Source: Gracilibacillus caseinilyticus | GTDB lineage: Bacteria; Bacillota; Bacilli; Bacillales; Amphibacillaceae | Assembly (NCBI RefSeq): GCF_022919115.1 | Contig: NZ_CP095072.1 | Span: forward strand, 1,488,001-1,552,000 | Length of the DNA stretch: 64,000 nucleotides | Reading direction: 5' to 3' | Shown: one piece after another, positions 50,690 through 58,956 of the stretch | How the letters are laid out: each line of letters opens with the position of its first letter | Numbering within the stretch: the first letter of the stretch is position 1 | The notes under the pieces: model-generated | The model's database searches: none | What the model saw: only the letters and a program-made list of their open reading frames with translations | What the model was told of the DNA's origin: nothing | Translations under genes and position numbers: made by a program

Positions 50690-50884
50690 ATGAAAAATTC
50701 GTTTCTATTTTGGACATTGCCAGGTTTGGTTTACTTCTTAGTTATGTTACTAATTGATATATTTCGTGATCAGCCAATAGATTATTTAGGTAATTTGATT
50801 CAAACAGTATTTATCATCATTTTCTTTAGGCTTTGTTATTGGGCCGAAGGACAGCTGAGAAAAAAGGATAAAGAGAGCGATTAA
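50690..50884 (+). CDS. Small membrane protein, unknown function
   Basis: This 64-residue protein has two hydrophobic segments (FLFWTLPGLVYFLVMLLIDIF and LIQTVFIIIFFRLCYWA) and a charged C terminus (EGQLRKKDKESD), so it is a two-helix membrane protein with its tail probably inside. TAGGAGGAC eight bases upstream gives strong start support. I recognise no family. It stands in the gap between the two halves of the split monooxygenase gene and on the opposite strand, so it arrived with or after that rearrangement. Its stop codon lies inside a terminator hairpin. Confidence 0.65.
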   Translation: MKNSFLFWTLPGLVYFLVMLLIDIFRDQPIDYLGNLIQTVFIIIFFRLCYWAEGQLRKKDKESD

Positions 50885-50896
50885 TGCTCTTTTTTT
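50874..50896 (+). terminator. Terminator of the small membrane protein gene
   Basis: AGAGC / GCTCT with a 7-base loop, followed by T7-9. It spans the stop codon. Confidence 0.7.
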
Positions 50897-51010
50897 ATAT
50901 TTGCACAGGTATAAATTTCATTTTTTTACAAATTTTATATAAGATGTTTAATCTATGTAACTCATACCTTATCATTGTAACTGTATAAAAAAATAGGAGG
51001 TATGCAGAAT

Positions 51011-51527
51011 ATGAACAACAAATTTCTCAAAATTTTAGTGGTAGGACTGGTGATGACTTTTATCTTCAACACAATAGCTCCTCTGGGTGTTTCAGCAAAA
51101 AAACATTCGGATGCTAAAGAATTAGCTGAACAATTAGAATTTATTTTTGAAGAAGCTGCTATTAAAGATATTAATGGTAAAATAATAGGTTTAGATATTG
51201 ATATGATAGAAGAAAAATATGGTACAAGCACGGAATTAGAACAACTTAAACAAGAAATGAATGCAATCTGTATGATTCAGGATAGACAGAAAGTTGAACA
51301 ATCAAACCATATGTGTTGATAGTGGAATTAGATAAAGCGTGTATGAGAAAAGAATTGACTTCATTCCTTGCTAACTATAGTATAAATTTTGCTTTTTCAA
51401 CGTTTTATGAATATATGCTTGGCAAACAATATTACAAAGCTGCTAAAAAATTAATTAAGCTGGTGTAAAAGGAAGTCCATGGGCTATTGGTGCATCACTT
51501 ACTCAAATGGCTTTTTCTATTATTTAA
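51011..51527 (+). pseudogene. Secreted small protein gene (bacteriocin-like type), frameshifted
   Basis: The first frame, ATG 51011 to 51319 with AGGAGG ten bases upstream, encodes a signal peptide (FLKILVVGLVMTFIFNTIAP, cleavage near VSA-KK) and an acidic helical region. It stops at 51319. Frame +2 then continues with ELDKACMRKELTSFLANYS and KQYYKAAKKLIK, and frame +1 from about 51466 ends AGVKGSPWAIGASLTQMAF at 51525. Joined, these make the layout seen in small exported proteins of Bacillus with a hydrophobic C-terminal segment after AAKKLIKxGVKG. At least two frameshifts mark it as decayed. Whether the intact family is a bacteriocin is unproven. Confidence 0.55.
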
Positions 51528-51627
51528 AGCTTTTATCCTCTAAATGGTTATTAATATTCTCAATGTCCCAACTTCGAGTGCCATCCTTCTGGTGAAAATT
51601 GCGAACAGAAAATAGTCGATGCTTTTT

Positions 51628-51753
51628 TTAATCTTGATTCAATAATCCCCAATATATATCTTCCACCCTGCTGTTCGGGTCTTGCCATCCGTCGCCCTTC
51701 AACCATGTGGCAGATAATGATAGTCCTATATGTAACTGTTTTGAATTACTCAT
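51628..51753 (-). pseudogene. Flavin monooxygenase (LLM type), N-terminal remnant
   Basis: ATG 51753 with GAGGAG upstream opens a 41-codon frame reading SKQLHIGLSLSATWLKGDGW, then DPNSRVEDIYW, and a stop. This is the conserved beginning of the NtaA/SnaA/DszA monooxygenases. The matching C-terminal piece is at 50133-50576 on the same strand. The original promoter and ribosome binding site survive here, the C-terminal piece has lost them, and about 250 residues of the middle are gone. Confidence 0.65.
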
Positions 51754-51894
51754 CGATATAACTCCTCTGTTATGAAGTTTTATTAGTCCATTATAGTTTA
51801 CTTTTTACATGCCAACATGGACTTAATTCTTATGCTATTTGCACAATCTTCTTATTTTATGTCTGTTTTTCCACCATTTATCGGTTTTATATGT

Positions 51895-51920
51895 TATAAT
51901 TTAATTAAGAATGATTCTCA
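51895..51920 (+). promoter_or_regulatory. Promoter with Fur box upstream of the Btr-like gene
   Basis: A consensus TATAAT at 51895-51900 is followed by TAAGAATGATTCTCA at 51906-51920, which matches the 7-1-7 Fur box at 12 of 14 defined positions or better and has clear dyad symmetry. Repression by iron-loaded Fur is expected. Confidence 0.65.
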
Positions 51921-51945
51921 ATTGAGAGAAAGAAGGATATCAACT

Positions 51946-53520
51946 GTGCATGAAATCAAACAATTTGATCACTCCATATATTCATTTATGTTAAACCGGT
52001 TGGAATGGATTAAAAAAGATAACCATTACCGACTACGATTTACATGGTGTAATCACTATCTATTACTATATATTGCAAAAGGTGAAGGATTTCTTTATAT
52101 AAATGAAGAGAAAATAGCTGTAAATCAGAAGGAAGTCTATCTTTGTAAGCCTGGTGATACATATGCACTTCATTTAACATCAGAAATTGAATTATATGCA
52201 TTTCATTTCGAAGTATCAGGTGAACCATGGCAACGCATGAATACAATTATCAGATTGCAGGCGATAGACCCGGTATGGAGCTATTGTAATCAGCTGCATT
52301 CCATGAGTGAGCCTAACAGTGAATTAGAGAATTTCCGTATGCAGATTGTTTTCCAGGAGCTGTTCTATTTTATATTAAGTTCCGAGAAAGGTGCCTCTGA
52401 GAACAGAGTATTAGAGGCGAAAAAATATATGGATCTTTATTACGATAAAACGATTCAAATCGAGCAATTAGCTCGCATCGCCCAAGTAAGTGAGCATTAT
52501 TTTGTCGATTTATTCACGAAACAGTATGGATTAAGTCCGATAAAATATTTACACCAGCAAAGACTGGCCGAAGCCAAAAGACTGCTCATACAATCAGATG
52601 CCAGATCAAGAGATATTGCGAAAAAAATAGGAATAAATGATGAATATTATTTCAGCAGATGGTTTAAAAAGAAGACCGGTATGTCGCCCAGCGCTTTTCG
52701 CAGCACTCACAAGACCTATATTGCAGTTAGCCAACGAGAATTCATGGGACAATTATTGGCGTTAGACATTGTACCTTATGCAGCCCCGTTACATCCGAAA
52801 TGGACGCCTTTTTATTATGAGCATTATCGGACAGATATACCTGTCCACTTAAGCGCTTATAAAATCGATCAGCACCATCATGCTAATATGGAAAAAATGC
52901 AGCAATATCGACCTGAAATTATAATTACTAATCAGTCTGACAGCAGCCAATTAGATAATAAGCAGCATGGGAAGACGAAAATGCTGTGTATAGAAGAGGA
53001 GTCAACTTGGCGAATGCAACTTCAGGAAATAGCAGCATTTTTAAAGAAAGAAGATAGAGCTGCTAAGTGGCTGCGCAGCTTCGACCGAAAAAAGAATAAA
53101 TTAAAAAAGGATTTACAGAACAACTATTCAGATGCGTCCTTTTTATTTTTGCGTAAATTCAAGCAATCCTTTTACCTGACCTCGAGTCGATCGGTGTCGG
53201 AGCTTTTCTTTGAGGAGCTTGGAATGCGGTCAGCTTATGGTCAGCAACCGGTACATGAACAGGAAATTCAGCTCAAGGAAATAGTACAAATGAATCCAGA
53301 TCATATTATGTTAATGATCTGTCAGGAGCAGGAGACGTTATATGATTGGAAACAGCTGCAGCATTCGATGGACTGGATGAAAATAAAAGCAGTGAATAAC
53401 GATAATGTGTACTGTATCGCAACAGATCCTTGGTTTGAGTATTCAGCAGTCGCGCATGATCGTATGCTTCAAAAAATACGTGATCTACTAATAGAATTTT
53501 GTCCAAATGACGATAAGTAA
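51946..53520 (+). CDS. Btr-like AraC regulator with siderophore-binding domain
   Basis: This 524-residue regulator has a cupin-like N-terminal region (HYLLLYIAKGEGFLYINEE), an AraC double helix-turn-helix (about 155-255; IEQLARIAQVSEHYFVDLFTK and IAKKIGINDEYYFSRWFKK) and a C-terminal periplasmic-binding-like domain (about 262-520). That layout is known from Bacillus subtilis Btr, which binds ferric bacillibactin and activates the feu operon. GTG 51946 is chosen: it follows AAGGA by nine bases and lies downstream of the Fur box, whereas the longer frame from 51817 would include the promoter. It is followed by the matching uptake operon with its own Fur box. Confidence 0.86.
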   Translation: MHEIKQFDHSIYSFMLNRLEWIKKDNHYRLRFTWCNHYLLLYIAKGEGFLYINEEKIAVNQKEVYLCKPGDTYALHLTSEIELYAFHFEVSGEPWQRMNTIIRLQAIDPVWSYCNQLHSMSEPNSELENFRMQIVFQELFYFILSSEKGASENRVLEAKKYMDLYYDKTIQIEQLARIAQVSEHYFVDLFTKQYGLSPIKYLHQQRLAEAKRLLIQSDARSRDIAKKIGINDEYYFSRWFKKKTGMSPSAFRSTHKTYIAVSQREFMGQLLALDIVPYAAPLHPKWTPFYYEHYRTDIPVHLSAYKIDQHHHANMEKMQQYRPEIIITNQSDSSQLDNKQHGKTKMLCIEEESTWRMQLQEIAAFLKKEDRAAKWLRSFDRKKNKLKKDLQNNYSDASFLFLRKFKQSFYLTSSRSVSELFFEELGMRSAYGQQPVHEQEIQLKEIVQMNPDHIMLMICQEQETLYDWKQLQHSMDWMKIKAVNNDNVYCIATDPWFEYSAVAHDRMLQKIRDLLIEFCPNDDK

Positions 53521-53551
53521 AATGTCCATTTTCAATTTATCTATTACACCC

Positions 53552-53572
53552 TATAATTGAGAATGATTATTA
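53552..53572 (+). promoter_or_regulatory. Promoter -10 and Fur box of the feu-like operon
   Basis: TATAAT at 53552-53557 is directly followed by TGAGAATGATTATTA at 53558-53572, a Fur box with two mismatches to TGATAATNATTATCA. The -35 is weak, which fits a promoter that needs the Btr-like activator. Confidence 0.72.
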
Positions 53573-53597
53573 CTATCGAAAGAGGAGAGGTTAATAG

Positions 53598-54596
53598 ATG
53601 TTGAAACAAAGATGGATTTATATTATTTTACTAGTTTCACTAGTTGCCGTGCTTGCTGCTTGTCAACAGAGCGAAACGGAAGATGCTAGTGCAGAGGATC
53701 AGACGGAGACTGAAACAGATCAAAGTCAAGAGGAAGAAACAGATGCGGAATCAGAAACTCGGACTATTTCTTATTTAGGAGAAGAGTATGAAGTGCCGCA
53801 GGATCCTACCATTGTTATTGCAGGAGCTTTAGAGGCAATGGAGGATGCGTTGTTGTTAGGTGTAGAGCCAATTGGTGCGATTTCTGTCGGTGGGGAATTT
53901 CCTGAAATGTTTAGTGATATTGTCGGAGATGCGGAATCAATTGGTGAGAAAAGACAGCCAAATATTGAAAAAATACTAGAATTGAATCCAGATGTTATAT
54001 TAAGTACAACGAAATTCCCGGAAGACACAGCTGCGAAATTGGAAGAGATTACAACTGTGATTCCAGTATCGCATATCTCTACAAATTGGAAAGAGAATCT
54101 TCAAATGTTGGGAGAAGTTACTGGAAAACAGGAACAGGCAGAACAAATTCTAGCAGATTATCAAGCGCAGTTAACAGAAGTGAAAGATCAAATGTCAGAA
54201 GACGTAACGAATCAGATCGTTGTAGCAGTGCGTATCAGATCTGGTAATATAATGATTTATTCACAAGATACTTCCTTTAACTCTGTTTTATACGAGGATT
54301 TAGGTTTGAAATTACCGAGCGTAATTGAACAGGCTGAAGCACAAGAAGCAATTTCGTTAGAGAAATTCAGTGAACTGAATCCAGATCATATTTTTGTACA
54401 ATATGCAGAATCAGAAAATGCAGACAATCCGACTGCGTTATCTGATTTAGAAGAAAATCCTATCTGGCAAAGCTTGCAAGCTGTCCAAAATGATAAAGTC
54501 TACGTTAATGCGGTTGATCCATTAGCGCAGGGTGGTACAGCTTGGAGTAAACAACAATTCTTAGATGCATTTCAGAATAATGTCTTAGCGGAATAA
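53598..54596 (+). CDS. Ferric siderophore-binding lipoprotein (FeuA-like)
   Basis: This 332-residue lipoprotein binds a ferric siderophore at the outer face of the membrane. Lipobox LAAC places the lipid on Cys22, followed by a Glu/Thr/Asp-rich linker. The two lobes contain DPTIVIAGALEAMEDALLLG, LELNPDVILSTTKFPED and LNPDHIFVQYAES, typical of the FeuA/FepB family. It is the first gene of an operon with two permeases and an esterase, the exact order of feuABC-ybbA in Bacillus subtilis. The esterase suggests a trilactone (bacillibactin/enterobactin-type) ligand. Confidence 0.88.
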   Translation: MLKQRWIYIILLVSLVAVLAACQQSETEDASAEDQTETETDQSQEEETDAESETRTISYLGEEYEVPQDPTIVIAGALEAMEDALLLGVEPIGAISVGGEFPEMFSDIVGDAESIGEKRQPNIEKILELNPDVILSTTKFPEDTAAKLEEITTVIPVSHISTNWKENLQMLGEVTGKQEQAEQILADYQAQLTEVKDQMSEDVTNQIVVAVRIRSGNIMIYSQDTSFNSVLYEDLGLKLPSVIEQAEAQEAISLEKFSELNPDHIFVQYAESENADNPTALSDLEENPIWQSLQAVQNDKVYVNAVDPLAQGGTAWSKQQFLDAFQNNVLAE

Positions 54597-54614
54597 AGAG
54601 AAGGAGCAGGAGCT

Positions 54615-55634
54615 ATGCAACAGTTACGATTAAAAATGCCAATCATTTTCATAACAGTAGCTCCCGTTACCATTTTACTAAGTTTGGTCCTTTCGATCAT
54701 TTTTGGTTCAAAAGCGATTGCGGCAGATGTCATATGGGATGCCGTCTTTCATTTTGACCCATCAAATGTCGACCATCAAATCATTCGCTACTCGCGGATT
54801 CCAAGAGCAATCGGTGCGTTATTAATTGGGTGTTTTTTAGCGGTATCAGGCTCTATTATGCAGGGGATGACAAGAAATTATCTTGCATCTCCTTCTATTA
54901 TGGGGATTTCTGATGGTTCTGTCTTGATGATTACATGCTGTATGATCTTTTTTCCGGGATTACCGAATTTGACGATGGTGTTGTTTTCATTAGCGGGGTC
55001 AGCGTTTGCTGCTGTGGTCGTCTATTTATTGGCATCTTCTATTCCTGACGGGATGAAGCCGGTGAAAATGGCGATCCTTGGAACGATAATAGGTACCTTT
55101 CTGAGCAGTATTGCGACAGCACTTGCTACCTACTTTCAAACGTCTCAAGATATTAGTTTTTGGTATAATGCACGACTCCATCAAATTAATCCGGATTTAT
55201 TAAAAACGATTCTTCCTTTTGTCATTGTAGGTTTGATTATTGCGTTTGGTATTTCAAAGCAAATGACAGTGATGTCTTTAGGACGTGATGTGGCAGTAGG
55301 GCTAGGTCAAAAAGATCTCCTGGTGAAATCACTTGCGATATTGTCTGTCGTATTATTAACGGGCTGTGCAGTGGCATTGGCGGGGAATATTGGTTTTGTC
55401 GGATTGATTATTCCGCATATTAGTCGTTTCTTAATAGGGGTGGAATATAGCTGGACGATTCCATTTGCCGGTTTACTTGGTGGAGTTTTTCTCGTGTTCG
55501 CTGATATTGGCAGCCGATTTATGAACTATCCGTTCGAAACGCCGATTAGTGTAGTGACAGCAGCAATTGGTGTTCCTTTTTTCCTCTATCTGATTAAGAA
55601 GAGAGGAGGGACATCCCATGCAGGCGCGAAATAG
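54615..55634 (+). CDS. FecCD-family siderophore permease (FeuB-like)
   Basis: This 339-residue permease of the FecCD/BtuC family has about ten helices. Landmarks are RIPRAIGALLIGCFLAVSGSIMQGMTRNYLASPSIMGI near the start and GFVGLIIPHISRFLIGVEYSWTIPFAGLLGGVFLVFADI in the ATPase-coupling loop region. It lies 18 bases after the lipoprotein gene and overlaps the next permease gene by 17 bases. It should pair with that permease as a heterodimer. Confidence 0.9.
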   Translation: MQQLRLKMPIIFITVAPVTILLSLVLSIIFGSKAIAADVIWDAVFHFDPSNVDHQIIRYSRIPRAIGALLIGCFLAVSGSIMQGMTRNYLASPSIMGISDGSVLMITCCMIFFPGLPNLTMVLFSLAGSAFAAVVVYLLASSIPDGMKPVKMAILGTIIGTFLSSIATALATYFQTSQDISFWYNARLHQINPDLLKTILPFVIVGLIIAFGISKQMTVMSLGRDVAVGLGQKDLLVKSLAILSVVLLTGCAVALAGNIGFVGLIIPHISRFLIGVEYSWTIPFAGLLGGVFLVFADIGSRFMNYPFETPISVVTAAIGVPFFLYLIKKRGGTSHAGAK

Positions 55635-56646
55635 ACGAAAAAGATTTCTGCAAGTTCTTTCAGCATTATTGGTGCTGTTGTTTATAAGTGGCTACCTGAG
55701 CTTAACTTATGGTGAGTTCTCGATGACCGTATCAGAGGTGTTCAAGACGTTGTTGTTATTAGATCAAAGTCGCGAGCATAGTATCGTTATTTTCAGTTTT
55801 CGTTTACCAAGGATTATTATTGGCATGTTCGTCGGTCTGGGCCTAGGAGTAGCGGGTGCGATTATTCAGGCACTGACTCGTAATGAACTGGCAGATCCGG
55901 GTATATTAGGGATCAATGCAGGTGCTGGATTAGCAATCGTCATCTATATGTTCCTGGCAAGCGAATTTGCATTGGGTTCAGAGCTGGTCTCTACGTTTAC
56001 CATGCCGCTATTCGGTTTGATTGGTGGAATGGCATCAGCGCTGTTTATCTATGCTTTCTCTTGGAATAATGGGCGGCTCGATTCTAATCGCTTATTATTG
56101 GTTGGGATAGCGATAGGATCAGGTCTGGGTGCCATCACTTTGTATATTTCTCTGAAAATGGACCCGCAGGATTTTGAAGCAGCGACGATGTGGATGACAG
56201 GATCGATCTGGAGTGCAAACTGGCAGAAAATTGTCTCTATTATTCCGTGGTTTGTCATCCTTTTACCTTTTATTTTAATTCGGGCATCACACTTGGATTT
56301 GTTTTATTTAGGAGAAGACACAGCGAAGAATGTAGGCTTGTCTACAGAGTGGGAGAAGAGCATCTGGCTGTTAGCAAGTATCGGCTTAATAAGTGCTTGT
56401 GTGTCGGTATCTGGCAGTATTGGTTTTATCGGCTTACTTGCTCCGCATATCGCAAGGCGGTTAATCGGACTTTATCACAAAATGGTCATCGTTATTTCAG
56501 GATTAATTGGTATGGTATTGGTGACGCTGTCTGATTTTATTGCCAAATCTATTTTTGCACCAGTTGAATTACCAGTTGGTGTTGTCATTTCCATTATTGG
56601 GATCCCATATTTTATTTATTTATTACGAAGAAAATCAACGAAATAG
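55618..56646 (+). CDS. FecCD-family siderophore permease (FeuC-like)
   Basis: This 342-residue permease is the second half of the channel. It contains RLPRIIIGMFVGLGLGVAGAIIQALTRNELADPGILGIN and GFIGLLAPHIARRLIGLYHKMVIVISGLIGMVLVTLSD, the two hallmark segments of the family. Its ATG, behind GGAGGGAC, lies 17 bases inside the preceding gene, so translation is coupled. The operon has no ATPase gene; subtilis FeuBC use the ATPase YusV from another locus, and the same may hold here. Confidence 0.9.
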   Translation: MQARNRRKRFLQVLSALLVLLFISGYLSLTYGEFSMTVSEVFKTLLLLDQSREHSIVIFSFRLPRIIIGMFVGLGLGVAGAIIQALTRNELADPGILGINAGAGLAIVIYMFLASEFALGSELVSTFTMPLFGLIGGMASALFIYAFSWNNGRLDSNRLLLVGIAIGSGLGAITLYISLKMDPQDFEAATMWMTGSIWSANWQKIVSIIPWFVILLPFILIRASHLDLFYLGEDTAKNVGLSTEWEKSIWLLASIGLISACVSVSGSIGFIGLLAPHIARRLIGLYHKMVIVISGLIGMVLVTLSDFIAKSIFAPVELPVGVVISIIGIPYFIYLLRRKSTK

Positions 56647-56662
56647 AGAGAAGTGAGCTGTC

Positions 56663-57457
56663 ATGCATGTAACGATTCCAAATACACAACGATTCAACGT
56701 AGAGGCAGATTATCGTAATCGATCATTTCAAATCGATGTCTATCAACCTAATTTGCCTGTTCCAGATGAAGGATTCCCTGTGATTTATTTGTTAGACGGG
56801 AATTCTACTTTCTCAACGGTGGTTGATGCAGTCCGTTTGCAATCGAGAAGACCGGAGCGAACAGAAGTCCATCCAGCAGTTGTAGTCGCAATTGGTTATC
56901 CAACAGAGGAGCCTTTTGCAACAGAACGTTTCTATGATTATACCCTTACGGAACCGGATTTCGATGTAACAAAGAAATGGGGGGATCGGGAACTCCCAGC
57001 CCATGGCGGAGCAGAAGAATTTCTAGCGTTTATTGAGAATGACTTAAAGCCGTTGATTGAAAGTAAGTACAGCATCAATAAACAGAAACAGACAATATTT
57101 GGTCACTCGTTAGGTGGTTTGTTTGTGTTACATACTTTATTTACAAATAGTCAGGCGTTTCAAACGTATATTGCAGGCAGTCCATCTATTCATTGGAATC
57201 AAACGGCTATTCTAAAGGAAAGAGAACAGTTTATAAATACGAAGCCTAAGCTGGATAAAACGGTGTCATTACTAGTCGCAGCTGGAGAAATGGAAGGTAA
57301 TCATGCCTCGTATATGCTGGATAACGCTAAACAGCTGACAGAAGAACTAAAGGCAGTGCCGAATTTAGAAGCAGCATTTCAAATATATGATAATGAAAAC
57401 CATATTTCTGTTCTGCCTCGTTTAATTAACCAGTCGCTAAAAATTGCTTTGAAATAG
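56663..57457 (+). CDS. Siderophore esterase (BesA/YbbA/IroE-like)
   Basis: This 264-residue alpha/beta hydrolase belongs to the esterase D/IroE group. The nucleophile elbow GHSLGG gives Ser149, ENHISVLP gives His247, and the N terminus (YRNRSFQIDVYQP, then GFPVIYLLDGNSTF) matches siderophore trilactone hydrolases. These enzymes cut ferric enterobactin or bacillibactin inside the cell to release iron. There is no signal peptide, so it is cytoplasmic. It is the last gene of the Fur-controlled operon, 16 bases after the second permease, and is followed by a terminator. Confidence 0.86.
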   Translation: MHVTIPNTQRFNVEADYRNRSFQIDVYQPNLPVPDEGFPVIYLLDGNSTFSTVVDAVRLQSRRPERTEVHPAVVVAIGYPTEEPFATERFYDYTLTEPDFDVTKKWGDRELPAHGGAEEFLAFIENDLKPLIESKYSINKQKQTIFGHSLGGLFVLHTLFTNSQAFQTYIAGSPSIHWNQTAILKEREQFINTKPKLDKTVSLLVAAGEMEGNHASYMLDNAKQLTEELKAVPNLEAAFQIYDNENHISVLPRLINQSLKIALK

Positions 57458-57469
57458 TTAGTGAGATAG

Positions 57470-57499
57470 GCCGACACAATAGTCTTGTGTCGGCTTTTT
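57470..57499 (+). terminator. Terminator of the siderophore operon
   Basis: A perfect 10-bp stem (GCCGACACAA / TTGTGTCGGC) with a 5-base loop and TTTTT. Confidence 0.92.
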
Positions 57500-57506
57500 G
57501 TTTTTA

Positions 57507-57638
57507 CATTAGAGTATTAAAATTTTAGCAATGAAGAAGCTCGACGAAGTGAAAAATTTGAGTGTATCAGTATAAGAATAACTATGGCACTCGCTAAAAG
57601 ACGAGGCGAATACCGAGCTTTTCTTATAAATGCTTAAA
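57507..57638 (+). repeat. Dispersed repeat family A, full copy
   Basis: Contains AAATTTTAGCAATGAAGAAG, then CGACGAAGTGAAAAATTTGA, CAGTATAAGAATAAC, CACTCGCTAAAAGACGAGG and CGAATACCGAG. It starts seven bases behind a terminator T-run, as do two other full copies. Confidence 0.72.
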
Positions 57639-57664
57639 TTAAATAGAGCTGAGCGGTTTTTTTC

Positions 57665-58012
57665 TTACTTGTGGTAACCTTTGTCTCCATAAGGTTGAAG
57701 CTTCTCTAACCATTTTTCTTCTAGTTTGGCCAATTCCTCTTTTACGGTAAAAAACGGACGATCCTCTTTGTCTAATCTTTCCAAAATATTAATTGTAAAA
57801 GCGTCCATGCCATATTCATTCCATTCCTGTTGAAGCAATTTGTTGGGCATATAGGAATTTGTATTCAGCATGAATTTCAGTCCGTTCATTGTTTTGAAAT
57901 CCTGTGTGCTGACAATCATTATTTTTTGGTTTATCGTATTTTTAACTTGATAAATACCTCCGTCAATCGGTGAATCTTTATATTGTTGTTTTAACTCTTT
58001 TTTGCGATCCAT
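57665..58012 (-). CDS. GIY-YIG-like protein, degenerate motif
   Basis: This 115-residue protein has the layout of short GIY-YIG domain proteins: GGIYQVKNTINQKI near residue 18, then LNTNSYMPNKLLQQEWNEYGMDAFTINILERL, typical of the second half of the fold. The YIG half of the signature is replaced by MIV, and the usual catalytic Arg is not evident, so nuclease activity is doubtful. It starts four bases after the DUF2087 gene and the two are surely co-transcribed, an association known from other Firmicutes. Its function is unknown. Confidence 0.72.
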   Translation of the reverse strand: MDRKKELKQQYKDSPIDGGIYQVKNTINQKIMIVSTQDFKTMNGLKFMLNTNSYMPNKLLQQEWNEYGMDAFTINILERLDKEDRPFFTVKEELAKLEEKWLEKLQPYGDKGYHK

Positions 58013-58016
58013 TTGA

Positions 58017-58784
58017 TCACTCCTTAGTATCCTTAGTTAACCAGTATTCACTTCCGTCCGGTTTGCGACTGATAAAGCCGTACTCTATTAGATACCTTCT
58101 GATCTTTACATAATCATGGTAGTATTGTTTTAGCGATTCATTAAACTCATTTTCTGAATAACGGTAATCTGTATCAAGCTGCTTTGCAATCTCACCCAGA
58201 ATAATCATTCGTTGTTTTTCTTTTGGAGGGAAGTTATGCAATCCATTTGCCACACCTTCTGGAAAAAACTTATCGATTATTTTTATTTTTTCCGCCTTTG
58301 TCACATTATATCGGTCATCAACCATTGTCGCTGTCGGATGAACCGGTGCAAATTGTGGTGAATGCTGATCTTTTTCCCTTAGTAACTCCATCATGGCTAA
58401 GAAATTTCTTGCCTGTCTTTCTTTTTCTTTTAATGCAAAACGGTGATGGCGAATCGTGGAAGAACTGCCGATCTCTAGCTCCGTTTGTATTTCTTTATCA
58501 TTTTTTCCGAGGTAGAATAGTTGTAGCAAGCGTTTCTGGTGCTCCGTGATTCCGGTTAATTTGCGATCCATTTTTAGCAAATAATCAAAGACGGATTGAT
58601 GAGATTGCTCAATATGGATTCTCATATACTTTTTCGCATCATATAACAAATCATGATGCGGATAGATAACACCTTTTTCGATATGTGTACCGCAGAGAAG
58701 ACAGGTGAAGTGATCCTGCTCTTCTATATAGCCTTTTTTTAATTCCTGGATCGATGCTTGCCAAAATTGCTCTGATATTTGCAT
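58017..58784 (-). CDS. HTH + DUF2087 transcriptional regulator
   Basis: This 255-residue protein has three parts. The N-terminal 60 residues carry CLLCGTHIEKG and HIEQSH, a probable Cys2-His2 zinc site. A LuxR-like helix-turn-helix follows (TEHQKRLLQLFYLGKNDKEIQTELEIGSSSTIRHHRF, about 78-115). The C terminus is a DUF2087 domain (FFPEGVANGLHNFPPKEKQRMIILGEIAKQL, then KIRRYLIEYGFISRKPDGSEYW, about 165-245). DUF2087 proteins are predicted regulators, several of them paired with a GIY-YIG protein as here. It has its own promoter upstream. Confidence 0.8.
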   Translation of the reverse strand: MQISEQFWQASIQELKKGYIEEQDHFTCLLCGTHIEKGVIYPHHDLLYDAKKYMRIHIEQSHQSVFDYLLKMDRKLTGITEHQKRLLQLFYLGKNDKEIQTELEIGSSSTIRHHRFALKEKERQARNFLAMMELLREKDQHSPQFAPVHPTATMVDDRYNVTKAEKIKIIDKFFPEGVANGLHNFPPKEKQRMIILGEIAKQLDTDYRYSENEFNESLKQYYHDYVKIRRYLIEYGFISRKPDGSEYWLTKDTKE

Positions 58785-58837
58785 GAGGCTTCCTCCTATA
58801 ACAAACAGTTTGGAAATACGTTGGTTTATTTATAAAC

Positions 58838-58866
58838 ATTTTATATCATCGTCAGATAATTGTCAA
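58838..58866 (-). promoter_or_regulatory. Sigma-A promoter of the DUF2087/GIY-YIG pair
   Basis: On the minus strand TTGACA and TAAAAT are separated by 17 bases, 54 bases before the start at 58784. Confidence 0.7.
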
Positions 58867-58956
58867 AGGTTTAAACAAACGGTAAGTATTTATGTTTGCT
58901 GATGATCTGTCATTTATTTTATTTGTTTATTAATCGTGAGAAGGTGAAATGATGAT

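Noticed and set aside
51528..51627. Continuation of the monooxygenase or a transposase end (frame reading NFHQKDGTRSWDIENI)
   Set aside because: The short frame has no start and I could not assign it to a family, so it is not listed as a feature.
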